From the NCBI GenBank assembly GCA_041684965.1, contig JAWLGR010000009.1:62001-126000 (forward strand): 64,000 bases of DNA, written 5' to 3'. The notes beneath the pieces were generated by a model, which saw only the letters and a program-made list of their open reading frames with translations, was not told where the DNA came from and did no database searches. Origin of the DNA: Mariniphaga sp041684965 (GTDB lineage: Bacteria > Bacteroidota > Bacteroidia > Bacteroidales > Prolixibacteraceae). The position numbers and the translations under genes are program-made. This document shows positions 44,131 to 53,174 of the stretch, piece after piece (position 1 is the first letter of the stretch; each line of letters starts with the position of its first letter).

Positions 44131-45273
44131 ATGTACGGATTTAAACATATTATTATCCCGGTGGTTTTGTACTTGATTATACATCCGGTATTTCCCCAGG
44201 AACCGTTAAGGTTTAAAGGACAGTTGTCGGTTTATACGCACATGAATCCCTATAATGAATTTCCATGGTGGAATGGAGGAAGGTACCTTCCGCAGGTGAA
44301 TTATAATATCCTTTCGGAAGGAGACAGGCTGATTGATTTTGAAGCATCGGCAAATATGTACGGGAATATTGGAATGAGAAATTTTGATGCATACTCTTCA
44401 AACGGCGATTTAAAGCCTTACCGTCTTTGGGCGAGGTATTCAACTTCACAGCTTGAAGTGAGGGCAGGGCTGCAAAAAATCAATTTTGGATCGGCAACAC
44501 TTTTAAGGCCGCTCATGTGGTTCGATCAAATGGACCCGCGCGACCCGTTGCAACTTACCGATGGCGTATGGGGTATTCTGGGAAGGTATTACACACTGAA
44601 CAACATGACCTTCTGGCTGTGGGCGCTATACGGGAACGACAATCCTAAGGGATGGGAAACAGTAAAAACAAATGCCCGTATTCCGGAGGCCGGAGGACGT
44701 ATCCAGTTACCGGCAGGCAGCGGTGAGGCGGCTTTGTCATATCATTACCGGGTTGCCGACAGCAGGAATCTGGCAGAAGAGCTCTTCCGGTATGACCAGG
44801 TTCCCGAGCACAGGGTGGGATTTGATGCCCGTTTTGACAAGGTGCTCGGTTACTGGGTAGAGGCTTCGTGGAAGACAATGGGCAGGAATATGGGCATGCT
44901 TACAAATCAGGAGATTCTTAACCTGGGGGTGGATTATACCTTCGCCCTGGGAAATGGATTGACGGTGGTGTATGAGCAGCTGGTGGCGGCATTCGATGAA
45001 AAACCATTTGAATTTAATGAAGGCATTACATTTTCACTTTTAAATGTTTCCTATCCGGTGGGCTTGTTCGATAACATCAGTTACATTCTTTACTACGACT
45101 GGCGTAACAGTGCAGCATATAATTTTGTGAACTGGCAGAGACAGTTTAACCGGATAACTTTACACTTCATGGGATACATAAATCCGAAATCCTACAGGAT
45201 ACCCACAGTTACCACTACCGACATATTGTTTGCCGGTGCAGGGCTGCAGGTAATGCTGGTGTTTAATCATTAA
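44131..45273 (+). CDS. Porin-like outer membrane beta-barrel protein
   Basis: This 380-residue protein has a signal peptide (about 1-23, ending PVFPQ) and then alternating aromatic/polar strands (LIDFEASANMYGNIG, LEVRAGLQKINFGSATLLRP, RITLHFMGYI) typical of outer membrane barrels. I do not recognise the family. Its position between TetR and ABC genes suggests it is the outer membrane part of the export pathway. Confidence 0.7.
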   Translation: MYGFKHIIIPVVLYLIIHPVFPQEPLRFKGQLSVYTHMNPYNEFPWWNGGRYLPQVNYNILSEGDRLIDFEASANMYGNIGMRNFDAYSSNGDLKPYRLWARYSTSQLEVRAGLQKINFGSATLLRPLMWFDQMDPRDPLQLTDGVWGILGRYYTLNNMTFWLWALYGNDNPKGWETVKTNARIPEAGGRIQLPAGSGEAALSYHYRVADSRNLAEELFRYDQVPEHRVGFDARFDKVLGYWVEASWKTMGRNMGMLTNQEILNLGVDYTFALGNGLTVVYEQLVAAFDEKPFEFNEGITFSLLNVSYPVGLFDNISYILYYDWRNSAAYNFVNWQRQFNRITLHFMGYINPKSYRIPTVTTTDILFAGAGLQVMLVFNH

Positions 45274-45304
45274 AGTTTTTAACAGATAAACTAAATATCA
45301 GGTA

Positions 45305-46063
45305 ATGAAGAACAAATCAATAATAGAAATCAGGGACCTTACGAAAACATTTCCGATGGGGAAATCGAGTTTTACAGCGTTAAACGAAATAAATCTCACC
45401 CTGGAAACAGGCGAGTTTACGGGTTTGATAGGTCCCAGCGGTTCGGGTAAAACTACGCTACTGAACATCATAGGGTCGCTCGATTCTCCATCATCGGGGA
45501 AAGCCATTGTGCTGGAGCATTCAATTGGTGAATTGTCGGCTAAGCAGGCGGCCCGGTTGAGAAAAGAACAGATGGGTTTTATTTTTCAAAGCTATAATCT
45601 GCTGGCTGTGCATTCAGTTTTTGAAAACGTAGAGTTTCCCCTGCTGCTTTTGAAAATAGGATCAGACCAGCGCAAGAAGATGGTTATGGATGCCCTCGAG
45701 TGGGTAGGATTGACTGATAAGGCGAAATCGAAACCTTCACAGCTGTCGGGAGGAGAATGCCAACGGGTAGCAATTGCCCGGGCCATGGTGAAGAAACCTT
45801 CACTTGTTTTGGCTGATGAACCCACGGCAAATCTTGATGCCGCTAATTCACACAATATTCTGCAGACAATGCTGAACCTGAACCGTGAATTGAATACCAC
45901 TTTCCTGTTTGCCACTCACGACGAAAAGGTTATTGGTTACCTCCGCCGCAAAATTTATTTGCTTGACGGCAGGATTGATAAGGAGGAGGTTGTGGAGGAG
46001 GCAGAGCGGGAGAAGGAGAGTGTGGGAGGTGGTAGGGGGCTTTTGAAAAAAGTAGGAAAATAA
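45305..46063 (+). CDS. ABC transporter ATPase (LolD/MacB type)
   Basis: The 252-residue ATPase has Walker A GPSGSGKTTLL, Q loop FIFQSYNLLAVHSV, signature LSGGECQRVAIARA, Walker B LVLADEPTANLD and the H loop FATHDEK. It belongs to the LolD/MacB/FtsE group, which works with FtsX-type permeases. The permeases are encoded 763 bp downstream, beyond an inserted element that begins directly after this stop codon. The charged Gly/Glu-rich C-terminus (after about 230) is unusual and may reflect the insertion boundary. Confidence 0.93.
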   Translation: MKNKSIIEIRDLTKTFPMGKSSFTALNEINLTLETGEFTGLIGPSGSGKTTLLNIIGSLDSPSSGKAIVLEHSIGELSAKQAARLRKEQMGFIFQSYNLLAVHSVFENVEFPLLLLKIGSDQRKKMVMDALEWVGLTDKAKSKPSQLSGGECQRVAIARAMVKKPSLVLADEPTANLDAANSHNILQTMLNLNRELNTTFLFATHDEKVIGYLRRKIYLLDGRIDKEEVVEEAEREKESVGGGRGLLKKVGK

Positions 46064-46064
46064 T

Positions 46065-46099
46065 AGTGAAAAGTGAACAGTAAACAGTGAAAAGTAAGA
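46065..46099 (+). repeat. Left 7-bp repeat array (AGTGAAC type)
   Basis: Five tandem heptamers follow the ATPase stop: AGTGAAA, AGTGAAC, AGTAAAC, AGTGAAA, AGTAAGA. They are inverted relative to the right array. Confidence 0.8.
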
Positions 46100-46266
46100 A
46101 ATGAAGCAGGGGCAGATATTGAATTAAAAAGTGATGGCGATTTCTCTGGAGTAAGTATTTATTGATAGTATCTGATTAGGGTTATTTTAGATTTTCATCA
46201 ATGTTTCCTGGTAACAGAAAATATAGAAGTTGATATTTTTAATAAAAATTTTAAAATATTAAAAAG

Positions 46267-46686
46267 ATGAAAAGAAAACTTGGACATGCTAGCAGTTTCA
46301 GGGACCTGGAAGTATATAAACAAGCAAAGGAATTATCCAGGATAATTTTTAAAATGACACTCTCTTTTCCAAAAGATGAAAAGTTTTCACTCACCGATCA
46401 AATACGAAGATCTTCCCGTTCTGTTGGGGCTCAAATTGCAGAGGCATGGGGGAAGAGAAGATATGAAAATCATTTTATTTCAAAGCTGACGGATTCGGAT
46501 TCGGAACAATATGAAACACAGCATTGGGTTGAAGAATCTTTTGAATGTGAGTATATTGACGAGGGTCTAAAAAATAATCTGATTGACCGGTGTGAATCAA
46601 TTGGCAGGATGCTGAATTCAATGGTTGACAAGTCATCAATGTTTTGTCGTCAAACTATACATACAGATGTGAAAATAAAAATGTAG
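46267..46686 (+). CDS. Four-helix-bundle protein (23S rRNA intervening-sequence family)
   Basis: The 139-residue protein shows the S23/IVS family core: SFRDLEVYKQAKELSRIIF, FPKDEKFSLTDQIRRSSRSV, GAQIAEAWGKRRYENHF, and a last helix with IGRMLNSMVDKS. Related proteins are encoded in intervening sequences of 23S rRNA genes and, as Avd, beside diversity-generating retroelements, where they bind nucleic acid as pentamers. No reverse transcriptase is present here. The gene is inside the repeat-flanked element between ABC transporter genes. Confidence 0.88.
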   Translation: MKRKLGHASSFRDLEVYKQAKELSRIIFKMTLSFPKDEKFSLTDQIRRSSRSVGAQIAEAWGKRRYENHFISKLTDSDSEQYETQHWVEESFECEYIDEGLKNNLIDRCESIGRMLNSMVDKSSMFCRQTIHTDVKIKM

Positions 46687-46730
46687 TTACTGCTGCCTCT
46701 GGCGAACACATAAATTGTTGCTTCAAAAAA

Positions 46731-46792
46731 CTGTTCACTGTTCACTGTTCACTGTTCACTGTTTACTGTTACTATTTACTATTTACTATTTG
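46731..46792 (-). repeat. Right 7-bp repeat array (inverse orientation)
   Basis: Nine units run CTGTTCA four times, CTGTTTA, CTGTTA (one base short), CTATTTA twice, CTATTTG. Read on the minus strand they are TGAACAG-type units matching the left array. Confidence 0.85.
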
Positions 46793-46825
46793 AGGATACA
46801 ATAACGATGATTAAAAAATAATAAA

Positions 46826-48004
46826 ATGAAAACAGCAATTAAACTTGCATATCGCAACCTCATCGGGGCCGGGCTTCGCACCTGGCTCAACGTGTTGGTG
46901 CTTTCATTTTCCTTTGTGGTGATTATCTGGATGAAAGGCCTTATGGCCGGGTGGGACTACCAGGCCAAGACAGACATGACCAACTGGCAAATCGGTAAAG
47001 GACAGTATTGGCATGTGCAATACGATCCGTATGATCCGTATACACTTACTGAAAGTCATGGTATTGTTCCTGCTGAATTCACGGATGAAATAGCAAATGG
47101 AGCCATGGAACCTATGTTGGTGGTGCAGGGAACCATTTATCCGCAGGGGAGGATGCAGCCGGTTTCTATTACCGGAATTAATCCGAAACAGAAGATACTT
47201 TTGATTCCTGCCCATAAACTGGATACTGCATTGACGGATGCTGTACCGGCGGTGATCGGCAACATATTGGCACAGAATATGAAAATTAAGCAAGGCACCC
47301 GCCTGACCATGCGCTGGAGGGATGCCAATGGCATGTTTGATGCAACAGAGATTTTTATAGCGTGGGTATTTTCAAGCAATGTACCCGCCGTGGAAGCCGG
47401 TCAGGTATATGTGCCACTGGAGCAGCTCAGGAGTATGACCTTGCTTGAAAATGAAGCTACCCTGTTTGTGCTTTCGGATGATGAAAGGGAATGGTCAGAT
47501 ACAGGGGAGTGGGTGTATCAGTCGAAAGATGAACTCACGGCCTCAGTTGATGATATGATTAAAACAAAATCTGCGGGACAGACGGTATTTTATGGCATTC
47601 TTTTGCTCCTGGCCATGCTTGCGGTGTTTGATACACAGGTACTGTCGATATTCAGGCGGCAAAAGGAAATAGGAACTTACATTGCCCTGGGTTATACCAG
47701 GCGCGAGGTGGTTGGCTTGTTCACTGTTGAGGGTGCTATGCATTCGGTACTTGCAGCAATTGTTGCTGCCATCTATGGATTGCCTCTTCTCTGGTGGCAG
47801 GCAAAGGCGGGCTGGACATTGCCGATGGATGCCAGTGAATTTGGTATGGCCATGGCACAGACCCTTTACCCGGTTTACAGTGTCGGTCTGGTAATTGCCA
47901 CTGTATTGATTGTTGTACTGGTTACTACTGTGGTCAGTTACTGGCCTTCGAGAAAAATTGCTAAAATGAATCCAACAGAAGCTTTAAGGGGGAGAATCCA
48001 ATGA
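46826..48004 (+). CDS. ABC transporter permease, FtsX type (1)
   Basis: The 392-residue protein has the MacB/LolC-like layout: a first membrane helix (about 20-38), a large periplasmic domain (about 40-245), and three helices near the C-terminus (TVFYGILLLLAMLAVF, ALGYTRREVVGLFTVEGAMH, VGLVIATVLIVVLVTTVV), ending IAKMNPTEALRGRIQ. It overlaps the next permease gene by 4 bp (ATGA) and would pair with it. Its codons look GC-richer than the window average. Confidence 0.9.
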   Translation: MKTAIKLAYRNLIGAGLRTWLNVLVLSFSFVVIIWMKGLMAGWDYQAKTDMTNWQIGKGQYWHVQYDPYDPYTLTESHGIVPAEFTDEIANGAMEPMLVVQGTIYPQGRMQPVSITGINPKQKILLIPAHKLDTALTDAVPAVIGNILAQNMKIKQGTRLTMRWRDANGMFDATEIFIAWVFSSNVPAVEAGQVYVPLEQLRSMTLLENEATLFVLSDDEREWSDTGEWVYQSKDELTASVDDMIKTKSAGQTVFYGILLLLAMLAVFDTQVLSIFRRQKEIGTYIALGYTRREVVGLFTVEGAMHSVLAAIVAAIYGLPLLWWQAKAGWTLPMDASEFGMAMAQTLYPVYSVGLVIATVLIVVLVTTVVSYWPSRKIAKMNPTEALRGRIQ

Positions 48005-49275
48005 TAAAATTTTTAATAAAAGGACTGCTACGCGATAAGAGCCGTAGCCGCTTGCCGGTAATAGTGGTGGCCATTGGTGTGATGCTTACCGTGTTTCTGC
48101 ATGCCTACATTACTGGTTTTATGGGCGACACCATCGAAATGAATGCACGCTTCTCGCATGGGCATGTGAAAGTAATGACCAATGCGTATTCTGAAAACAT
48201 GAATCAGCTGCCCCTGGATTTGGCTTTAATGGGTGTGGGGGAATTGCTAACCGATTTACAGCAGCAATATCCTGCCTACACGTGGACACCCCGAATCCAG
48301 TTTGGAGGATTGGTTGATGCTCCCGACGAACAGGGTGAGACCCGTGCCCAGGGTCCGGCAGCCGGTTTTGCCATGGATTTTATGTCGGAAGGGAGTATGG
48401 AAGCCAAAAGGCTGAACATTGAGAACGCAATGGTGCGGGGGCATATGATTCAAAACCCGGGTGAGGCGCTGCTCAGTGATGAATTTGCCTCGAAGCTGAA
48501 GGTAAACCCGGGAGATGAGGTAACCCTGATTAGCTCAACCATGCACGGAAGTATGACCATGTACAACTTCCGGGTGGCCGGCACCGTATCTTTTGGCACA
48601 GAAGCACTTGACCGGGGAAGTGTTCTTGTTGATATTGAAGATGCCCGCCTGGCACTCGATATGTGCGATGCAGCCGGTGAGGTGGTTGGATTCCTTAAAA
48701 CCAGTTTTTATGATAATGATAAGGTTCTTCAGACGGCCCGTGCATTTAATGAATCCCGGGCAGCAGGAGAAGATGAATATGCCCCTGTTATGAAAACACT
48801 TAGCCAGCAGGGAAATATGGGGCAGTATGTAGAGCTTTCGAATGTGTGGGGAGTTTATATTACCATGATTTTTGTATTGGCCATGGCATTGGTGCTCTGG
48901 AATGCCGGTTTGCTTGGGGGCCTTCGCAGGTTTGGTGAATTCGGAGTAAGACTTGCAATGGGTGAGGAAAAGAACCATGTATACCGTACATTGATATATG
49001 AATCGGTAGTTATTGGCATTGCTGGTACATTCATCGGAACGGCTGCCGGTTTGTTTTTTGCCTTCCTGGTGCAGGAATATGGAATCGATATATCGGGAAT
49101 GATGGAAGGGGCTTCCATGATGTTTCCTTCAACAATTCGCACACGAATTACCCCGGTCGATTATTATATTGGATTTATTCCAGGCTTACTTTCAACAGTT
49201 ATTGGCACCATGCTTGCCGGAATTGGAATCTATAAACGAAAAACATCTCAGCTGTTCAAGGAGCTGGAAGCCTGA
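48001..49275 (+). CDS. ABC transporter permease, FtsX type (2)
   Basis: The 424-residue protein has the same layout as its upstream neighbour: an N-terminal helix after RSRLPVIVVAIGVML, a periplasmic domain to about residue 275, then three helices (VYITMIFVLAMALVLWNAGL, VVIGIAGTFIGTAAGLFFAF, IGFIPGLLSTVIGTMLAGI). The two permeases probably form a heterodimer driven by the ATPase at 45305. Such complexes extract lipoproteins or expel compounds; the substrate is unknown. Confidence 0.9.
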   Translation: MIKFLIKGLLRDKSRSRLPVIVVAIGVMLTVFLHAYITGFMGDTIEMNARFSHGHVKVMTNAYSENMNQLPLDLALMGVGELLTDLQQQYPAYTWTPRIQFGGLVDAPDEQGETRAQGPAAGFAMDFMSEGSMEAKRLNIENAMVRGHMIQNPGEALLSDEFASKLKVNPGDEVTLISSTMHGSMTMYNFRVAGTVSFGTEALDRGSVLVDIEDARLALDMCDAAGEVVGFLKTSFYDNDKVLQTARAFNESRAAGEDEYAPVMKTLSQQGNMGQYVELSNVWGVYITMIFVLAMALVLWNAGLLGGLRRFGEFGVRLAMGEEKNHVYRTLIYESVVIGIAGTFIGTAAGLFFAFLVQEYGIDISGMMEGASMMFPSTIRTRITPVDYYIGFIPGLLSTVIGTMLAGIGIYKRKTSQLFKELEA

Positions 49276-49328
49276 CGAAAGAATGAAAAATAGTAGTTAC
49301 AGGAAGATTATTAAATTGAAACATTAAA

Positions 49329-50063
49329 ATGAAACAGTTTTTAATACTATTGCTTTCACTGTGGGTGGTTGCGGGAAACAGTCAGCCCGGAGCAGATGAG
49401 ATCCTTGCAAGAATTGACAGCAACATGTCGTCGGAGAACAGGGTTTTTGAATCCTCTATGACCATTCATGGAAAGCGTTCCAGTAGGACCATTATTTCCA
49501 AAACATGGTCGGTGGGCGATTATAAGTCTTTTACCGAGTATTTATCTCCGGCACGTGAGCAGGGAACCAAAATGCTGAAGCTCGAAAATCAGCTTTGGAT
49601 ATATTCTCCCTCGACCGATCGAACGATACAGATTTCAGGGCATATGCTGCGTCAGTCGTTAATGGGTTCCGACCTGTCGTATGAAGATATGATGGATGAC
49701 CGGAAGCTTTCTGAAACTTATAATGCGGAGGTAAAAGGAAGAGAAATGATAGATGGCCGGGAAACCTGGGTGTTGGAGTTGACAGCAAAGGTGGATGATG
49801 TGGCTTATGCTTCGCGGAAACTTTGGGTTGATGCCGATAGGTATGTTCCATTGAGGGAAGATTTATTTGCCAAAAGCGGACAGCTGCTTAAACGTTCGGT
49901 AATGAGTGATGTGGTTCAGATGGAAGGACGCTGGTTTCCCAAAACCATCCTTTATAAAGATATGCTGAAGCAAGGTGATGGCACTGAATTTAAGGTGCTG
50001 GATATCAAGTTCAACCAGGATATTCCTGAACATATATTTTCGAAGGCTTCCCTGAAAATGTAA
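49329..50063 (+). CDS. LolA-like outer membrane lipoprotein-sorting protein
   Basis: The 244-residue protein has a signal peptide (1-18) and the LolA/LppX-like open beta-barrel pattern: ADEILARIDSNMSSENRVFES, GTKMLKLENQLWIYSPSTDRTIQISG, GSDLSYEDMMDD, KLWVDADRYVPLREDLFAKSG. Proteins of this type are often encoded beside LolCDE/MacB-like permeases and carry lipids or lipoproteins across the periplasm. It closes the TetR-porin-ABC operon, ending 2 bp before the convergent recO gene. Confidence 0.9.
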   Translation: MKQFLILLLSLWVVAGNSQPGADEILARIDSNMSSENRVFESSMTIHGKRSSRTIISKTWSVGDYKSFTEYLSPAREQGTKMLKLENQLWIYSPSTDRTIQISGHMLRQSLMGSDLSYEDMMDDRKLSETYNAEVKGREMIDGRETWVLELTAKVDDVAYASRKLWVDADRYVPLREDLFAKSGQLLKRSVMSDVVQMEGRWFPKTILYKDMLKQGDGTEFKVLDIKFNQDIPEHIFSKASLKM

Positions 50064-50065
50064 GC

Positions 50066-50791
50066 TTAGGAAAATATTTCATGCAACACTTTAAGTGATT
50101 TAATCTCTCCCAGGTGCTCGAAATGAAGCTGGTAATATTCCACCAGTTTTGTAGTTAGCGAATTTCTAAGGTTAGCCGGTATTCGGAGCTGTTCTAAATC
50201 CTGAATTTTCAGGGAAGCCAATTTAGCAAGGATTTCCGTGGCTTCCCTGTTTATGAAAAAAGGATGCGATGGTTCGAAGGGAACGACTGCACCTTTCCGC
50301 ATATCGAACCACCCTTCAAATCCGATTTTTGCAGTGTCAGGCATAATTCCGGTATATTCTGTAAGCCTGAAGAGAAACCACAGGTGAAAATTTGGTGCCG
50401 GGCGTTCGCTCAAATCATAGTACATCAGGGAATTTTGGATAAAGGCAAAAGTATCAGGTGAACTTTCCTGTTCGCGCAAAACTTTATACAGAATTTCAGC
50501 CAGAAAAAGTGCCTGTGCTGATTTTACCACATCAAATGGAATACTTTGATATACCGGCTGATTTTTAATTTCTTTTAACCGCTGTACTTCTCTGGCCTCT
50601 TTCTGATAAGCAACAAAGCTTAAAAAAAACAGAGGTTGTAATATTCCCGGTTTATTTTGAGATTTTCGGTTCCCAGAAACCCTGATCATATAAGCTTGTC
50701 TGCCCCACTCTCTGGTGTACATGGTGGTGATTATGCTGTTTTCAGCATATTTTACACTGTGCAGTACAATTCCCTCACCAGCGACAAGCAT
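50066..50791 (-). CDS. recO: DNA repair protein RecO
   Basis: The 241-residue protein has the RecO N-terminal OB fold (AGEGIVLHSVKYAENSIITTMYT, GRQAYMIRVSG) and helical C-terminal domain (HLWFLFRLTEYTGIMPD). RecO loads RecA with RecR during gap repair. Like other Bacteroidota RecO it lacks the zinc cysteines of some families. It follows the PorZ-like gene on the same strand. Confidence 0.92.
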   Translation of the reverse strand: MLVAGEGIVLHSVKYAENSIITTMYTREWGRQAYMIRVSGNRKSQNKPGILQPLFFLSFVAYQKEAREVQRLKEIKNQPVYQSIPFDVVKSAQALFLAEILYKVLREQESSPDTFAFIQNSLMYYDLSERPAPNFHLWFLFRLTEYTGIMPDTAKIGFEGWFDMRKGAVVPFEPSHPFFINREATEILAKLASLKIQDLEQLRIPANLRNSLTTKLVEYYQLHFEHLGEIKSLKVLHEIFS

Positions 50792-50837
50792 TCCTGTTCA
50801 TATTAATGTTTACTCTCAAAAGTTGCAGATAAGTATA

Positions 50838-53174
50838 TCAATTGATGAACAGTAACTTTTCAATATGAGTTCTTTCACCAAATTTATCGGTACAAAATAC
50901 CAGGTAAATACCGGTTTTAACCCTGTTGCCATTCAGGTTCCGGCCATCCCATGTAGCCTTTCCACCGAGTGAAGTAGCCTGATGCACCAGGTTTCCGCTG
51001 ATATCTGTAATTTTTATATCGGTATCTTCCACCAGGCCGGTGATTGTTACAGGTCCGTCCCAGGTCTCCCTTATCGGGTTGGGATAGACATACACATCTG
51101 CATAAGCGTCCTTTCCGGCAATTGCATCCCCTTTATAAGAAATCAGACCTTCACTGGTGCCAATAAATACCTCTCCTGTATTTTGGTTGATTGCCAGTGC
51201 AGTGATATTATTAGTCAGCAAAGGTGAATTTTCGTTTGTAAAATGCAAAACTTCCTTATCTCCCATTTCGGATACCAGATAAACTCCGGAATTTCGGGTT
51301 CCAATCCATTTGCGATTGGCTCCATCGACTGCAATTGCAGTAATGGTTTCCGTTTCCAGAAGCGGATGGTAAAGACCGTCTTTAAGATCCTGGCTTGGCT
51401 GAATTGCATAGAGGCTTGCCTGTTCCCAGATCCTGCGTGGGTTATTGTATACGGCAACTCCTTTCGAGGTACCTATCCAGATGGCACCATCCAAATCTTC
51501 TATGATGGAATAAACATCGTTCATGCGGTTGACAATTTCCTGCTGACCATTGTTAAAGTAGGAAGTTACCTGAAGTTTCTTTTTGGCAGTACCGTCTTTA
51601 TTCACAACATACACATCGTTTCCACGCGGTATTTGAATCCATTTATCATCGTTCCGGGTGACTATTAGTTTCCCGATATTATTTTCTATCACTTCCTGCA
51701 TCGAAAAAGCTTCCCATTTTCCATCGGGTTTTAATTTCAACAAGTTGTTTTCCACATCAGAGTTGGTAATCCACAAATTTCCCTCTGAATCGAAGCCAAG
51801 CCCACCAATACGTACATACGGTGCATCGGGTTGTTGGGGAATTGCCGTTTGAAGTGGACTGTTATGGTTTGTGTATCGGTTGATAAGCTGCCCGTTTAAA
51901 AATTCCAGGACCCCCCCTCCCCAACTGGCCACAAAAAGATGGTCAGGGTTAGAGGGATGGGTAACAATGTCAACAATATCAAAAAATCCATCTAATTCCG
52001 GGTATTTTTTATTGTTGAAAGCGAGCCATTCTCCGTTTTGGTATCGTTGAAAACGGGGGTACTGCCATGTATTTGACCAGGAGTTTGTTCTTCCTCCCGG
52101 GGTCATCCAGAGATCCCCTTTATTGAAATAAAGCGAAAAAACATCGTTATCGGAAGGCCCTTTCGGAAAATAAGATTCAGCCTCCTGGTTTCCATATCTT
52201 ACCAGACCGTATATGTAATCGGCAATCCATAACGTTCCGTCATTACTCAAACCAATGCTCATCGGTGCTACAGGTGTTGCTGTTTCACCGGTAAACGGAT
52301 AACTATTTACCATTCCTGCAACAGTATGGCTTTCATCAATAACAAAAAATTCGTTTCTGCCGGCAATTGTCATATAATTGTTTCTTACCTGGGCGTCATT
52401 GATGTATTTTATCTGTGGTATATAGGGAATCCAGCCATTCTCAGAAAGACGGTACATCGCATCCTGGTTATACTCGTCAGGTGCGTAATTAACAATTAAT
52501 GATCCGGCATGTACCATAATATGGTTGAATCTGCTGCCGGCATTGGGTATGGTGGTTATTCTTTCCCAATTCCGGTAATCAGCCAGAATGGGCTCATACA
52601 AATCAGCCCTGAACAGGCCGGAGTTGGTAGCAGCATAAATAGAGGTATCAAAAATTTTAACGTCATTTACTTTAATTGCATCTCCACCAGGTCCGAGAAA
52701 CCATGTGTCCTTTATTTCCCTACGTATGAGGTTGACAGAAACTATACCGAAGCCACATGCCAGCAGAGCTTCATCTTCATGGAAAGTGATATTATAAATA
52801 TTCATATCACTTGTCATTTGCTTTTGTTTAATATCGGGAAGATTTAAAACAATGTTGCCCTTTATAAGGTCAATATTGCTGTTATTATAGGCTACCAGCA
52901 GGGTTTTATGCTTTTCGCTCCAGCCGATGGTTCGGATTCCAAAATCATTCAGGCCGTTAACTCTGGAAATTTTATTCAGGCTGTTATCTTCAAGATTTAA
53001 ATAAAATAAACCCCCTTCGGTGGCAGCATATATTTTATTATCTGCAACCATCACCTTCTTTGCGTTTGCAAATGAAAGGTATTCCTGCCAGTTGTTTTGA
53101 CGGTGCTGAGCCAGCAAATGTAAAGAGAACAAAACGCACAATATCAGTACCGGAAATTTTTGCATAGATTTCAC
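50838..53174 (-). CDS. porZ: PorZ-like two-propeller protein with T9SS C-terminal domain
   Basis: The 778-residue protein has a signal peptide (about 1-22), two large beta-propellers built from repeats such as KIYAATEGGLFYLNLEDN, NSGLFRADLYEP, GTSKGVAVYNNPRRIW and GTSEGLISYKGD, and a C-terminal type A sorting domain (about 695-778: VYPNPIRETWDGPVTITG, TWDGRNLNGNRVKTGIYLV). Length and layout match PorZ, a surface component needed for type IX secretion. The start overlaps the rdgB stop by 4 bp. It could instead be a secreted two-component-type propeller, but the order rdgB-porZ-recO supports PorZ. Confidence 0.85.
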   Translation of the reverse strand: MKSMQKFPVLILCVLFSLHLLAQHRQNNWQEYLSFANAKKVMVADNKIYAATEGGLFYLNLEDNSLNKISRVNGLNDFGIRTIGWSEKHKTLLVAYNNSNIDLIKGNIVLNLPDIKQKQMTSDMNIYNITFHEDEALLACGFGIVSVNLIRREIKDTWFLGPGGDAIKVNDVKIFDTSIYAATNSGLFRADLYEPILADYRNWERITTIPNAGSRFNHIMVHAGSLIVNYAPDEYNQDAMYRLSENGWIPYIPQIKYINDAQVRNNYMTIAGRNEFFVIDESHTVAGMVNSYPFTGETATPVAPMSIGLSNDGTLWIADYIYGLVRYGNQEAESYFPKGPSDNDVFSLYFNKGDLWMTPGGRTNSWSNTWQYPRFQRYQNGEWLAFNNKKYPELDGFFDIVDIVTHPSNPDHLFVASWGGGVLEFLNGQLINRYTNHNSPLQTAIPQQPDAPYVRIGGLGFDSEGNLWITNSDVENNLLKLKPDGKWEAFSMQEVIENNIGKLIVTRNDDKWIQIPRGNDVYVVNKDGTAKKKLQVTSYFNNGQQEIVNRMNDVYSIIEDLDGAIWIGTSKGVAVYNNPRRIWEQASLYAIQPSQDLKDGLYHPLLETETITAIAVDGANRKWIGTRNSGVYLVSEMGDKEVLHFTNENSPLLTNNITALAINQNTGEVFIGTSEGLISYKGDAIAGKDAYADVYVYPNPIRETWDGPVTITGLVEDTDIKITDISGNLVHQATSLGGKATWDGRNLNGNRVKTGIYLVFCTDKFGERTHIEKLLFIN

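Larger units (their letters stand above)
46064..46792. mobile_element. Intervening-sequence-like element within the ABC operon
   Basis: The region from the ABC ATPase stop codon to just before the first permease gene holds a four-helix-bundle gene flanked by arrays of 7-bp repeats in opposite orientation. In RNA, AACAGTAAACAGTGAA (46076-46091) pairs perfectly over 16 bp with 46755-46770. The stem extends about 11 bp more outward with one bulge, one mismatch and one G-U pair. This mirrors the stem of 23S rRNA intervening sequences, whose encoded protein belongs to the same family. That it is mobile is inferred from its position splitting an operon. Confidence 0.55.

Noticed and set aside
46267..46686. 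Diversity-generating retroelement accessory gene (Avd)
   Set aside because: The fold family fits, but there is no reverse transcriptase and no template/variable repeat pair in the window.
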